From Candidatus Thorarchaeota archaeon (GTDB lineage Archaea > Asgardarchaeota > Thorarchaeia > Thorarchaeales > Thorarchaeaceae), in contig RDOF01000001.1 in the NCBI GenBank assembly GCA_011365025.1, positions 210,283-274,282 of the forward strand: a stretch of 64,000 nt of DNA, in the 5' to 3' direction. The notes beneath the pieces were generated by a model that ran no database searches, was not told the origin of the DNA, and was given only the letters and a program-made list of their open reading frames with translations. This document shows positions 1 to 7,541 of the stretch, in pieces (position 1 is the stretch's first letter; each line of letters opens with the position of its first letter). Made by a program: the position numbers and the translations under genes.

Positions 1-100
1 CTTGCCTTTGTAGCATTTCTCTTGACCGAGGACCAGGTGGTTTTTCAAGAATAACTGCTGAATCGGAGAGGTGCAGGGCTCCGAATTTATCATCTGACAT
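1..100 (-). CDS. Partial N-terminus of a probable class III aminotransferase
   Basis: An ATG at 98-100 on the minus strand opens 33 codons that run off the window edge. The last visible residues (EKPPGPRSREMLQRQ) match the start typical of class III pyridoxal-phosphate aminotransferases, where a PGPxxREx motif precedes the catalytic domain. The PLP site is outside the window, so the substrate cannot be told. The identification rests on this short motif only; an unrelated protein is possible. Confidence 0.45.
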   Translation of the reverse strand, partial: MSDDKFGALHLSDSAVILEKPPGPRSREMLQRQ

Positions 101-298
101 TTTATCTGAGCCTCCACAAGAAACAGAATCAACTTCCGGGTATCTGGGGCTTTGTTTGTGATTCCCTAGTGCCCCGATTATCTCAAATCATGCAATAGCA
201 AATTCGCCTATAACCATTATCAAAGATATGAGAAGGATCGGGATTGTTAGAAGTACACAGCAATAATCTGAAGCGTTTATGGTCTAGAATCAGGCAAA

Positions 299-1102
299 AT
301 GGTGGGTGAAACATCAAATTATACATCTACCGACATATGTCGGGAGAGTTCATATATCACTATGGAAGAAGAGCAAGGTATGCCACTATTCGAAGTCGTA
401 TTCAGAGCATTTTATGATAATCCCTTCAGCAAAGTCACAGAGAGAAATCCCTCAGTGCAGCTGTACCAATGGTGCAATGACAAACACGATGTTATTGAAC
501 TAGTATTGCAGAAGCCAGAGGATTATGATCAGGTGCGCAAGGAGTTCAAGAAATCAGTTGAGATAGTTGATGAGATAGATAATGGTTCGAATATACATGT
601 CATCACCAGAATGTGTGCATGTGGTGGAGCTGGCACGGTGACCAGCTATCTTAATGATCCTAGTATTCTTGTGATACCGCCTGTTGCCTATGAAAAGGGG
701 TGGGAGTACTTCAGACTGATTGCCTTCAGGCATGAAGGAATTACGAAGTTACTTAACAATCTGCGAGAGGCTGGTTTCAAAGTTGAGATTCTTAGAAAAA
801 TCCCCTTTGACGGATACATAGCGAGTTCGTTGACTCTATCAACTGATACCCTATTCTCAGGACTTACAGAGAAACAGATGGATGCGCTTCTCACGGCTTA
901 TGCACAAGGCTACTTCAGATTTCCAAGAGGGTCTGACCTTCAGACCATTGCATCTAAGGAGAAGATAGGAAGAACTACCTTCTTAGAGCATCTCAAGAAG
1001 GCCGAGAACAAGATTATCACAGCACTCATCCCGCACATTCAGCTATTCAGGAAGATACCTCAGGAACGAAAAGACAGCATACGTCTTATTCACAGCACTT
1101 GA
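299..1102 (+). CDS. HTH transcriptional regulator, bacterio-opsin-activator (HTH_10) type
   Basis: 267 residues. The C-terminal part, about residues 188-247 (LTEKQMDALLTAYAQGYF and following, with GRTTFLEHLKKAE), matches the HTH_10 domain of archaeal Bat-type regulators, which bind DNA. The N-terminal ~170 residues have no motif I recognise and may be a ligand-sensing domain. A TATA-like CGTTTATGG at about 273-281 lies about 25 nt before the ATG at 299, which would make the mRNA leaderless; an internal ATG at 362 is an alternative start. It is divergent from the aminotransferase fragment and may regulate it, which is inference. Confidence 0.7.
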   Translation: MVGETSNYTSTDICRESSYITMEEEQGMPLFEVVFRAFYDNPFSKVTERNPSVQLYQWCNDKHDVIELVLQKPEDYDQVRKEFKKSVEIVDEIDNGSNIHVITRMCACGGAGTVTSYLNDPSILVIPPVAYEKGWEYFRLIAFRHEGITKLLNNLREAGFKVEILRKIPFDGYIASSLTLSTDTLFSGLTEKQMDALLTAYAQGYFRFPRGSDLQTIASKEKIGRTTFLEHLKKAENKIITALIPHIQLFRKIPQERKDSIRLIHST

Positions 1103-1178
1103 GAGTCGATCCTTCGAGGATGTAATCTTTACATTTGTCTAGCATAGACTTCCGCAACTGCTGTACTGCAAGTTTCTT

Positions 1179-1520
1179 CTAGAGTGATCTCCTAATCTCC
1201 TCAAGCCGTGCAGTGGCTTCTGGCTCATCTGATAGGAAACGCTCAATCTTCTCACATAGATAATCGTCGCAGTGGGCACATGTTTCCACTCCTCGCTCTA
1301 TGGCACAAGGGCGGACCTGACATATGCTCCGGCACCATCCAGAAATCCTTGAGGACAGACATCCGTCGCACTCGATATCTTGTGTGGTGAACTCCTTGTT
1401 GAATTGTTGATTCCAACGTTCAGCGATCCGCTTCTTCTGCTCCAGATTTTCGGTCCGAGTTGCCTTGAATGCGTCACAGGCGGTGCAGTCCAATCCGCAG
1501 TAGGCGATGATTTCAGTCAT
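1179..1520 (-). CDS. DUF3795 cysteine-rich protein (copy 1)
   Basis: 113 residues with eleven cysteines (8, 12, 15, 51, 54, 63, 67, 72, 81, 84, 89). The opening AYCGLDCTACDAF and the later ERGVETCAHCDDYLC fit the DUF3795 family, small proteins widespread in anaerobes that probably bind zinc or an iron-sulfur cluster; the function is unknown. A second, clearly related member lies at 57882-58229 and shares the GVETCAHC block. It stands alone on the minus strand. Confidence 0.8.
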   Translation of the reverse strand: MTEIIAYCGLDCTACDAFKATRTENLEQKKRIAERWNQQFNKEFTTQDIECDGCLSSRISGWCRSICQVRPCAIERGVETCAHCDDYLCEKIERFLSDEPEATARLEEIRRSL

Positions 1521-1542
1521 AGTTGTGTTTCACCTTCTTGTT

Positions 1543-1710
1543 TTATCTGATGAAGGACATTCTGTGCACTGCAGCCATGGCGAGAGTTTTTCTATGTTCT
1601 AATTGGCGCAAAGCCTTCTCAGACTCAAGGTGCCTGCGGAGCTTGGCAGATTCCTCATCATAAACCTCTGAATCCACGGAGGCGGTTCTCCTAGTCTTGA
1701 TTGATTCCAT
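1543..1710 (-). CDS. Small hypothetical protein, charged helical
   Basis: A 55-residue frame starting at MESIKTRR and ending RMSFIR. It is rich in Glu, Arg and Leu and looks like a single amphipathic helix or short coiled coil. The frame stays open further upstream, but that part reads as noncoding. It lies 22 bp upstream of the DUF3795 gene on the same strand, so the two could be co-transcribed. I recognise no family. It may not be a real gene. Confidence 0.3.
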   Translation of the reverse strand: MESIKTRRTASVDSEVYDEESAKLRRHLESEKALRQLEHRKTLAMAAVHRMSFIR

Positions 1711-2033
1711 TGTTTCTGTATGAACGCATGTGTGCTGTCTTTGTGAACATTCCATTCTTATCACCAAGAGATAGATGTAGAGAACTGGCATAACTCTTGT
1801 ACCGACACTTGACGGGGGATTCATCCGGTGTCTATGGAGAAACATGCAGGGAGGATGCAACTGTAAGTGACTTCGAAGAATAATCAATTATAGAACGCCA
1901 GATTTGATTTTGGCAAATCAAGGGATGCAAGAGGCATGAACTTCCTTAGAGAGAAACGGTCTTCACTCACTCCACCAAATGAGCGACAAGAAATTGCCAA
2001 CCACGTCGAAGCCGAGAAACTTGTACAGGGAGA

Positions 2034-2333
2034 GTGCCGCTCCATTATTCGCGTGTACTCGGAGATATGCTTGTCTACACCCAGCCTCTTTCAGTTTCTT
2101 TGTCAAATATCGTCCGCAGCTACGACTATCAGGAGCACCCGATCATCTCTCACATTGTGAAAGAAGGACCAGTGGGATTGATAGAATTGCAAAAGAAATA
2201 TGGACTTACTCATCTTGGAGCTTACCAAAATGAATGTCACTTATGTTATGAGATGCGGAGGTTTCTGCAACCCTTCTATCCTGATCATATAGCTCCGTTG
2301 GGGTGCTATCGGGATACACCTAGCAAACAATAG
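2034..2333 (+). pseudogene. Remnant of the C-terminus of a radical SAM protein
   Basis: About 100 codons read DMLVYTQPLSVSLSNIVR, then a segment with HIVKEGPVGLIEL, then CHLCYEMRRFLQPFYPDHIAP. This order (PLSVS, EGPxGL, CHLCxExRRFL) is what I know from the C-terminal region of a family of archaeal and bacterial radical SAM proteins. The catalytic half with the CxxxCxxC cluster is missing: the frame hits a TGA at 1980-1982, and the bases upstream read meaningfully in no frame. I treat it as a decayed 3' fragment ending 60 bp before tRNA-Lys. Confidence 0.55.
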
Positions 2334-2431
2334 GAACGTCTGAGGAGTATTCCGAAACCTCTATAACTAATCCTGGCCCAGAACCACAACCACGGGCCAG
2401 TGGCTAAGCCAGGTATAGCGACAGGCTCTTA

Positions 2432-2462
2432 GTTACCCCAGACTAGTCTGGGAAAAGGAGAG
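2432..2462 (+). other. Canonical 37/38 tRNA intron with bulge-helix-bulge
   Basis: 31 nt. Anticodon-loop bases CTCT (2426-2429) pair with GGAG (2457-2460), with one T-G wobble. Three-nucleotide bulges TAG (2430-2432) and AGA (2461-2463) hold the two cut sites after their second base. The intron interior folds CCCAGA (2437-2442) with TCTGGG (2447-2452). This is the standard substrate of the archaeal splicing endonuclease. Confidence 0.85.
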
Positions 2463-2478
2463 ACTTGTTGGTCGCGGG

Positions 2479-2509
2479 TGGTTTTGGTCAATTCGACCAA
2501 GCCAGCGAA
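2479..2509 (+). other. Non-canonical tRNA intron at the T-stem/T-loop junction
   Basis: 31 nt between T-stem base 53 and T-loop base 54. Excision at 2479-2509 (or, with the same product, 2480-2510) is the only way to pair CCCGT, because the bases directly before the T-loop (GCGAA) cannot. Internal stem TTGGTC (2484-2489) pairs with GACCAA (2495-2500). The junction helix is relaxed: CGC (2473-2475) pairs with GCG (2505-2507), but the fourth pair is G-A. Splicing is inferred. Confidence 0.75.
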
Positions 2510-2532
2510 TTCAAATCCCGTCTGGCCCGCCA

Positions 2533-3090
2533 TTATCTTTTGCTACGTCGGCTTCTCTGAAATACAAGCCCCATCACTAGCATATTGTGATACTTGCCGT
2601 CATCTCCATAATAAGCATCCACCAAGGTTCCCTCGACAATAAAAACAAGTTACTTGTACAATTTCACTGCAGCTGTGTTATCTTCAACGACATGCAGCCC
2701 AATTCTGTGCAGGCCCTGTTCCTCTGCCATGCTAAGAGTCATCTCGCTCATCATTGTCCCGAGTCCGACATCGTGAAAATTCTGGTGCAAGTATATGCCC
2801 ATATCTCCAATGCCTTTCTCTCTGGGATGCGGATGTTTGAATATTGCAGCATATCCCACAATCTGATCTTCATGGACAGCTATCAGAGGAATGAGTCTGT
2901 CAATACTGCTCATCCAACGGTCAATCGTTTCTTTGGTGTAGGGTGGCATGCCCCACTGAAGGGCTTTTTCTGACATTGTGGAAAACAGGTGCAGTAATCG
3001 ATCCCTATCATCGAGCCCTAAGAGCTTGAGTGTTATCTCCCTGTCATCTTTCAGCCTAACCTTCCGATTCTCCATGTATTCAATTCGCAT
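2533..3090 (-). pseudogene. GNAT acetyltransferase gene interrupted by an in-frame TAA
   Basis: The first 146 codons encode a GNAT-fold N-acetyltransferase: GIGDMGIYLHQNFHDVGLGT carries the acetyl-CoA loop, followed by GLHRIGLHVVEDNTAAVKLY. A TAA at 2650-2652 then stops the frame exactly inside the conserved YxKxGF segment. The same frame continues FIVEGTLVDAYYGDDGKYHN and ends at 2533-2535, so the whole domain is present apart from that codon and a Gly-to-Val change next to it. It abuts the CCA end of tRNA-Lys. A sequencing error cannot be excluded, but two changes in one conserved motif suggest decay. Confidence 0.75.
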
Positions 3091-3113
3091 GTACGCAGAT
3101 TTGGGACTTGCGG

Positions 3114-3136
3114 TTCAAGTCCCTCTTGGCCCGTCA
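3114..3136 (+). repeat. tRNA 3'-end-like fragment A
   Basis: These 23 bases align without gaps to the T-loop, T-stem and acceptor 3' end plus CCA of tRNA-Lys (2510-2532), with 18 matches. The block reads TTCAAGTCCC, then TCTTGGCCCGTCA. There is no matching 5' acceptor or anticodon arm upstream, so it is not a tRNA gene. It sits 604 bp after the equivalent block of the tRNA, in direct orientation, as an integration attachment scar would. Confidence 0.55.
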
Positions 3137-3420
3137 TCTTCCTTTCGATTTGAACGCCTTCTGCATTCTACACTGAAATTGGCTTGCTTCTTGCGCTTTG
3201 CGACAAGTAACAAGATTACAACAGCGCCTACAACTCTAGCTGCTACAATAATCAAAACCGTTGGCGTGTCTGGTGGATTGGTTGTACTTGTAGTTGTGGT
3301 GGTAGTACTAGTAGTAGCCGTGGTGGTCTTATCCGTAGTAGTGCTCGTAGTGGTAGTACTGGTAGTAGTCGTGGTAGTCGTGGTAGTAGTTGATTCTTCT
3401 ACAACTGTGATGATGACCAT
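3115..3420 (-). CDS. Thr-rich stalk with membrane anchor, possibly a fragment
   Basis: 101 residues: a short N-terminus, about 38 residues that are almost all Thr and Ser (about 11-48), a hydrophobic segment at 54-74 (VLIIVAARVVGAVVILLLVA) and a basic tail KRKKQ. This is the C-terminal design of archaeal surface proteins, with an O-glycosylated stalk and a membrane anchor. There is no signal peptide or ectodomain, and a TAA lies six codons upstream, so it may be the stump of a larger surface protein. The stalk is encoded by a GTA/GTG-rich triplet repeat at 3290-3400. Its last codons overlap fragment A. Confidence 0.45.
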   Translation of the reverse strand: MVIITVVEESTTTTTTTTTTSTTTTSTTTDKTTTATTSTTTTTTSTTNPPDTPTVLIIVAARVVGAVVILLLVAKRKKQANFSVECRRRSNRKEDDGPRGT

Positions 3421-3480
3421 ATCAACCTGACAGACTTACTCTTCAAATCTTCTTGGTTCGCAATCAGTTCTCGGTCCATT

Positions 3481-4455
3481 CTACTCGAATCCACTATTAA
3501 GTCGTGAAATTGTTTCTTCGGCCTCGGCCATTATTCTATCCAATAATTCCTTGACAGTGGGAATATCCTTAATCAAGCCTACACCTTGACCACAAGCTAC
3601 AACCCCTAGGTCGATATCTCCTTCCCTGTACATCTTTTCTGCCTTATCTCCAGAGGCAGCTTGCACGAGAGAGAATAGGGACGCGCCTTGAGCCTCTAGT
3701 TCAAGCACTTGCTGTGCAGCCTTATTGTTCCATATTCTATGGGTATTCTGAATAGAACGCAAAGCTAAGACTGTATCAGTTTCCTTCGCTTGGACAAAGG
3801 CTTGCTTAAGATTATCATGAATGGGACATTCTTTCGTAGCCATCATCCTCGTCCCCATGATTACCCCCTCAGCACCCAGTGCCAAAATCGCGGCAACGCC
3901 TCTACCATCTGAAATTCCGCCCCCAGCAATTACGGGAACATCTAGAGCATCAACCACGGATGGAACCATTACCAAGGTTCCTATATCTAAAATCCCGGTA
4001 GCTCCACCATTCTCATATCCAACAACCGTTACTATATCAGCGCCCAAGGATGCTCCTTTCAACGCGTATCTGACTCCAGCACATTTGTGAATCCAGATAG
4101 CACCACTGTTCTTGAATTTGGGAACTAGGTCCTCGGGGGCTTTGTGACCACTAGTTTCAATGATTTTTGCGCCCTCAGCTAATGTAGCATCCACATAATC
4201 CTCCAGCTTGTCCTGAGGCATCAGCGCAGGGAATAAATTGATGTTCACTGCAAATGGCTCATTCGCAAGAGATTGCGTCTTCTTAATGGCATCGCGTAGT
4301 GCATCAGGAGATTTGTAATTGGCACTAGCTAATACCCCACAAGCACCAGCATTACTGGCTGCTGCCACAAATTCAGGATTGGAAATCCTTGCCATGGTCC
4401 CTGCTATGATCGGATATTTGCATCCTAACATTTCGGTTACTCTTGTCTTTATCAT
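3481..4455 (-). CDS. Nitronate monooxygenase / FabK-like FMN enzyme
   Basis: 324 residues from the ATG at 4455; a GTG at 4470 is also in frame. The sequence has the (beta/alpha)8 barrel signature of the 2-nitropropane dioxygenase family: YPIIAGTMARISNPEFVAAA at the N-terminus, ETSGHKAPED, and the FMN phosphate-binding segments VPVIAGGGISDGRGVAAILA and GAEGVIMGTRM. Members oxidise nitronates with FMN or act as enoyl-ACP reductase II; the sequence does not tell which. It stands alone on the minus strand in the accessory zone between the two tRNA-end fragments. Confidence 0.85.
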   Translation of the reverse strand: MIKTRVTEMLGCKYPIIAGTMARISNPEFVAAASNAGACGVLASANYKSPDALRDAIKKTQSLANEPFAVNINLFPALMPQDKLEDYVDATLAEGAKIIETSGHKAPEDLVPKFKNSGAIWIHKCAGVRYALKGASLGADIVTVVGYENGGATGILDIGTLVMVPSVVDALDVPVIAGGGISDGRGVAAILALGAEGVIMGTRMMATKECPIHDNLKQAFVQAKETDTVLALRSIQNTHRIWNNKAAQQVLELEAQGASLFSLVQAASGDKAEKMYREGDIDLGVVACGQGVGLIKDIPTVKELLDRIMAEAEETISRLNSGFE

Positions 4456-4669
4456 AGGGCTCACTCGCACTTTCTTGGGGAACCATTGACCAGATTCCTA
4501 CAGATAAACTACATCATCAGCTAGACCAACCACTGCAAAGCCCGACTGCTATGAAGCGTTCAAGTTACTCCTGCCCAGCTATTCTTTCTGTGGAAAATGA
4601 TTCAGGCAATTCCAGATTTCATATGTTGCGCCAATCGAATCAACTAACATATTATCTCTTGCAGAAGAT

Positions 4670-5551
4670 ATGGCTAGAATAGTGACCGGAACACTCAGAG
4701 CGGATATTGGAGAACCTCGTTATTTCTGGAAGATATCGCTAACACTCATTTTGACTGCTGTGCTTGTTCTCATAGGCAGAATAATACTGATACTTGCAAT
4801 TCAGCAGGTCTTCATTCTTCAAGGCGCAGCCTCGGAAATTGCCCTTCAAAATGCGCAGCTCTTTGTGTCTGAGTCATCAGAAGGAATGGCTGTGGCGAGT
4901 CTGCTGGATTTGCTGTTGATGCTACTGCTTGTCTTCTTCTTGATCACTCGCATCGAGAAACGCGAGTTCCGTTTGGCCGCTCTTGGTTTGAACCTACAAC
5001 GCAATACCCTACCTTTCGTGGGACTAGGACTGGTCCTTGGATGCGTTCTCTTTCTTGGAGCTGCTATGTTTGGAGTGCTCCTTGGCACAATTGAATTCCC
5101 AATTTCTCCCAATCTAAACCAGTGGCCAATCTTGAGCACTCTAATTGCTTCAATAACATTCTACGTTCTAAACAGCTTCTGGCAGGAGATTATATTCAGA
5201 GGATACATGCAGACTGGAGCTGTTGAGGAATATGGTCGTCAGGTTGGTATTGTCACGGTTACAGTAGTTTTCGTGGTATTCCATGGACTAGTTCAAGTTC
5301 TAACACCTGTTGGGATCCTTACAGGGCTTCTATTGTTTTCCTTCATAGGTCTATTGTACGACAGAACCAAGTCGCTTTATCTCATAGGCGTGATTCATGC
5401 AGTTCTGAACTTCTTGCCAGCCCTATTCGACATATGGTGGCAAGGACTTGAAGCCATCATGGCATATAGTATCGCACTTGTAGCGCTGGTTCTACTAATG
5501 CGCAATTCTGAGCGAAATATTCAGCAAACAAGTGATTGCCCCAAATTGTAG
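4670..5551 (+). CDS. CPBP (CAAX/Abi-type) intramembrane metalloprotease
   Basis: 293 residues, multi-pass membrane protein. Motif 1 is WQEIIFRGYMQ (usually EExxxR), motif 2 is VVFHGL and motif 3 is IHAVLN, the three glutamate and histidine motifs of the CPBP family. The first Glu of motif 1 is Gln here, which may weaken catalysis. Members process prenylated proteins, mature bacteriocins or have unknown targets. The gene ends 7 bp before tRNA-like fragment B. The start ATG at 4670 follows GCAGAAGAT, a weak ribosome site. Confidence 0.85.
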   Translation: MARIVTGTLRADIGEPRYFWKISLTLILTAVLVLIGRIILILAIQQVFILQGAASEIALQNAQLFVSESSEGMAVASLLDLLLMLLLVFFLITRIEKREFRLAALGLNLQRNTLPFVGLGLVLGCVLFLGAAMFGVLLGTIEFPISPNLNQWPILSTLIASITFYVLNSFWQEIIFRGYMQTGAVEEYGRQVGIVTVTVVFVVFHGLVQVLTPVGILTGLLLFSFIGLLYDRTKSLYLIGVIHAVLNFLPALFDIWWQGLEAIMAYSIALVALVLLMRNSERNIQQTSDCPKL

Positions 5552-5558
5552 AGAGCTC

Positions 5559-5581
5559 TTCAACTCCCTCCTGGCCCGCCA
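5559..5581 (+). repeat. tRNA 3'-end-like fragment B
   Basis: 23 bases align without gaps to 2510-2532 of tRNA-Lys with 20 matches, including the whole acceptor strand CTGGCCC, the discriminator G and CCA. It differs mainly in the T-stem (CCCTC instead of CCCGT), a variant shared with fragment A. No 5' tRNA half lies upstream. It is in the same orientation as tRNA-Lys and fragment A. Confidence 0.6.
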
Positions 5582-5647
5582 GTTTTCGTCAGGATTGTTT
5601 TGTACTCAAGTAAACACCTATAGGTCAGTGTCCCTCGCCACTACCCC

Positions 5648-6121
5648 ATGAGCCTCTCAATTAGAAAAGGTCTTAGCTTTGGCCTGACATCCGGAGTGAT
5701 AACAACACTAGGGATGATTGTAGGTGTAAATGCGACCACTAGCTCTCATCTTGCAGTTATGGCGGCTATTGTAGCAATCGCGATAGCTGATGCCTTCTCC
5801 GATGCGGTTGCAATGCATGTATCTGAGGAGTCTGAAGGGGTTCATTCTGGACAAGAAATTTGGGAAGCAACTATGGCTACATTCTTTGCCAAGTTCCTAT
5901 TTGCCATGACCTTTATTGTTCCGGTTTGGCTATTACCTTTGAATATGGCGGTTCTTGTGGACATTGTATGGGGATTTCTTCTCATTAGCATATTCAACAT
6001 CCTTTTGGCTCGTTCGCGGGGTGATAAGATAATACGAATGACTTTCGAGCATCTTGCAGTCGCTATTGTTGTCGTCTTTGTGACGCACGTGGCAGGAACA
6101 CTTCTGTCCACGGTTGGCTGA
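5648..6121 (+). CDS. VIT1/CCC1-family membrane transporter
   Basis: 157 residues with about four or five membrane segments. The N-terminal KGLSFGLTSGVITTLGMIVG and the acidic turn IADAFSDAVAMHVSEESEGV fit the VIT1/CCC1 fold, whose eukaryotic members carry Fe2+ or Mn2+ across membranes. The protein is shorter than full VIT1 and lacks the long cytosolic metal-binding helices, so metal transport is likely but not certain. It follows fragment B by 66 bp. Confidence 0.75.
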   Translation: MSLSIRKGLSFGLTSGVITTLGMIVGVNATTSSHLAVMAAIVAIAIADAFSDAVAMHVSEESEGVHSGQEIWEATMATFFAKFLFAMTFIVPVWLLPLNMAVLVDIVWGFLLISIFNILLARSRGDKIIRMTFEHLAVAIVVVFVTHVAGTLLSTVG

Positions 6122-6156
6122 AGAATTTGCTTATTATCAGGACCTCAAAAGACCAG

Positions 6157-7182
6157 TTATGATTTCGATCGTGGACTCCAACGGGTTGACTTGGTAGTAC
6201 AGGGAGTGCCACATTCCCGACAGAATTTTTCAGTAGATTGCATAGGGCTGCCACACTTGCTGCAAAATACTGTAGACTCCCTTTTGCCCGTTGGTGGAGG
6301 ACCTGCAGTGGAGGATGCTGGTTCTGGCGGATGTCGAGGGGTCTTAGTTGATATCGGAGGTTCTGCTGGTGCAGGTGCTTCAGCTAAGCCCCATTGGCCT
6401 TCCAGAAAGTCATGGATTCGATTCAAGTCTTGACTATAGTGTCCATACTCTCTGTTCTCCTCTAGTGCTTTGCTTATTTCCTGCAGTTTGGTCAAGCACC
6501 AGGTCAATGGTTTTGCCTTCACCAAGTGGTCCCGCAATAGATGGAAATCGGGTTTCGGACCTGTATCTTTCTCTCGTCGTGCTCCTTTATGCTGCAATGG
6601 TTTGGCAAGCAGACTCATTTGTTGTTTCATAGCGTCTAGTGGTGATACGGCTGTAGCGGAAAAGGGATCTTCGTCGGGAAGCGAGAATGGGGAACCAGGA
6701 GTCACGCCGCTTAAAACTAGGAGAGCAGCAGGCTCTGAAGAGCCAGCCCAGTCCTTTTTAGCTAGAATTGCTATGCGGATTACTACCCCTTGATGTTCCA
6801 CATACGCAACAGAAGAGTTGGCTGTCGGGCTCGGATCCGTTGACATTGAGGGAGGGTGTAGGGGGTACGGAGGGGCGTCGAAGGTCCATAGCGATACGTC
6901 CTCTCCGTAGTACACTATTTCGGTGGTAAACACAAGGCAGTCCATGCCATTCAAGTTGAAACGAAGCATGGAATAAGTAGATGATGCAGATTCGTCGATA
7001 TTTTCAAGAATCTCATCAATGCTAGATACAGGAAACCGATAGTACACGACTGATACATCCTTCTCCGGTGAGAAGGCAGCCATATACACAGGTGATTCAC
7101 CAGGCAATCCTAGCATACTTACATTCCAATCATCCGGTAATGATAGAACAAATGGTGCCCCCGGAATACCAAAATCGCCCAT
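6157..7182 (-). CDS. Hypothetical protein with C-terminal double-CxxC zinc ribbon
   Basis: 341 residues. The last ~45 residues hold FCSKCGSPMQSTEKFCRECG, a zinc ribbon, preceded by a Pro/Ser/Thr-rich linker. The N-terminal ~170 residues (for example LPDDWNVSMLGLPGESPVYM) look like a mixed alpha/beta domain I do not recognise. It has no signal peptide or membrane segment. Zinc-ribbon tails of this type recur in this genome (10686-11225), suggesting a common interaction module. It converges on the VIT1-like gene. Confidence 0.65.
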   Translation of the reverse strand: MGDFGIPGAPFVLSLPDDWNVSMLGLPGESPVYMAAFSPEKDVSVVYYRFPVSSIDEILENIDESASSTYSMLRFNLNGMDCLVFTTEIVYYGEDVSLWTFDAPPYPLHPPSMSTDPSPTANSSVAYVEHQGVVIRIAILAKKDWAGSSEPAALLVLSGVTPGSPFSLPDEDPFSATAVSPLDAMKQQMSLLAKPLQHKGARREKDTGPKPDFHLLRDHLVKAKPLTWCLTKLQEISKALEENREYGHYSQDLNRIHDFLEGQWGLAEAPAPAEPPISTKTPRHPPEPASSTAGPPPTGKRESTVFCSKCGSPMQSTEKFCRECGTPCTTKSTRWSPRSKS

Positions 7183-7541
7183 GCTGCAAACCTCACGAAT
7201 CTAATTGCCACTTGAAGGGGAAATCTGTCCTAAAAACCTATGCGGCCGAAATGTCATTTTCATTCTACCTTAGTTAAGGACACACCTAAGCATCAATGCC
7301 CTCGGGTTAATTGAGATTGAGAAAATCCGGCTCAAGCAAGAGCGGAACTCGTAGACCATTCAGCAGCAATCGGTCCAATACATAACATCATAAGCAAACT
7401 CCTGCCGCATAAGGGTGCAGGAATACCACGAATAGGCTGCTTTTCATATTGGTTTCTTTGAGGGTTCAATCCAACAACGCACTCCACGGAAGAACACGCT
7501 AGTTTTGTAGGACCTGTTATTCTCAAGTGAGAGTATATACT
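7183..7541. other. Intergenic region, no supported gene
   Basis: About 360 bp between the zinc-ribbon gene (minus strand) and the ssDNA-binding protein (plus strand). A 64-codon minus-strand frame at 7332-7526 has no protein-like composition. A small inverted repeat TCCTGC/GCAGGA lies near 7400-7422. The region must hold the divergent promoters; GAGTATATAC just before the start at 7542 is TATA-like but very close. I see nothing else. Confidence 0.5.

Larger units (their letters stand above)
2394..2532 (+). tRNA. tRNA-Lys(CTT) with two introns
   Basis: The acceptor stem pairs 2394-2400 (GGGCCAG) with 2522-2528 (CTGGCCC), followed by discriminator G and encoded CCA. The D arm is GCTA/TAGC. The anticodon stem ACAGG (2421-2425) pairs with CTTGT (2464-2468). 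Removing 2432-2462 gives the loop CTCTTAA, anticodon CTT. Removing 2479-2509 joins T-stem GCGGG (2474-2478) to T-loop TTCAAAT (2510-2516) and CCCGT (2517-2521). The mature sequence then matches the usual archaeal tRNA-Lys around TGGTCGCGGGTTCAAAT. A TATA-like CTATAACTAA lies about 30 nt upstream. Confidence 0.88.

Noticed and set aside
2587..2973. 128-codon plus-strand frame opposite the acetyltransferase
   Set aside because: It is the antisense shadow of the GNAT reading frame, whose conserved motifs decide the strand.
7332..7526. 64-codon minus-strand frame upstream of the ssDNA-binding gene
   Set aside because: Composition is not protein-like, there is no ribosome site, and it would occupy the promoter region of the divergent gene.
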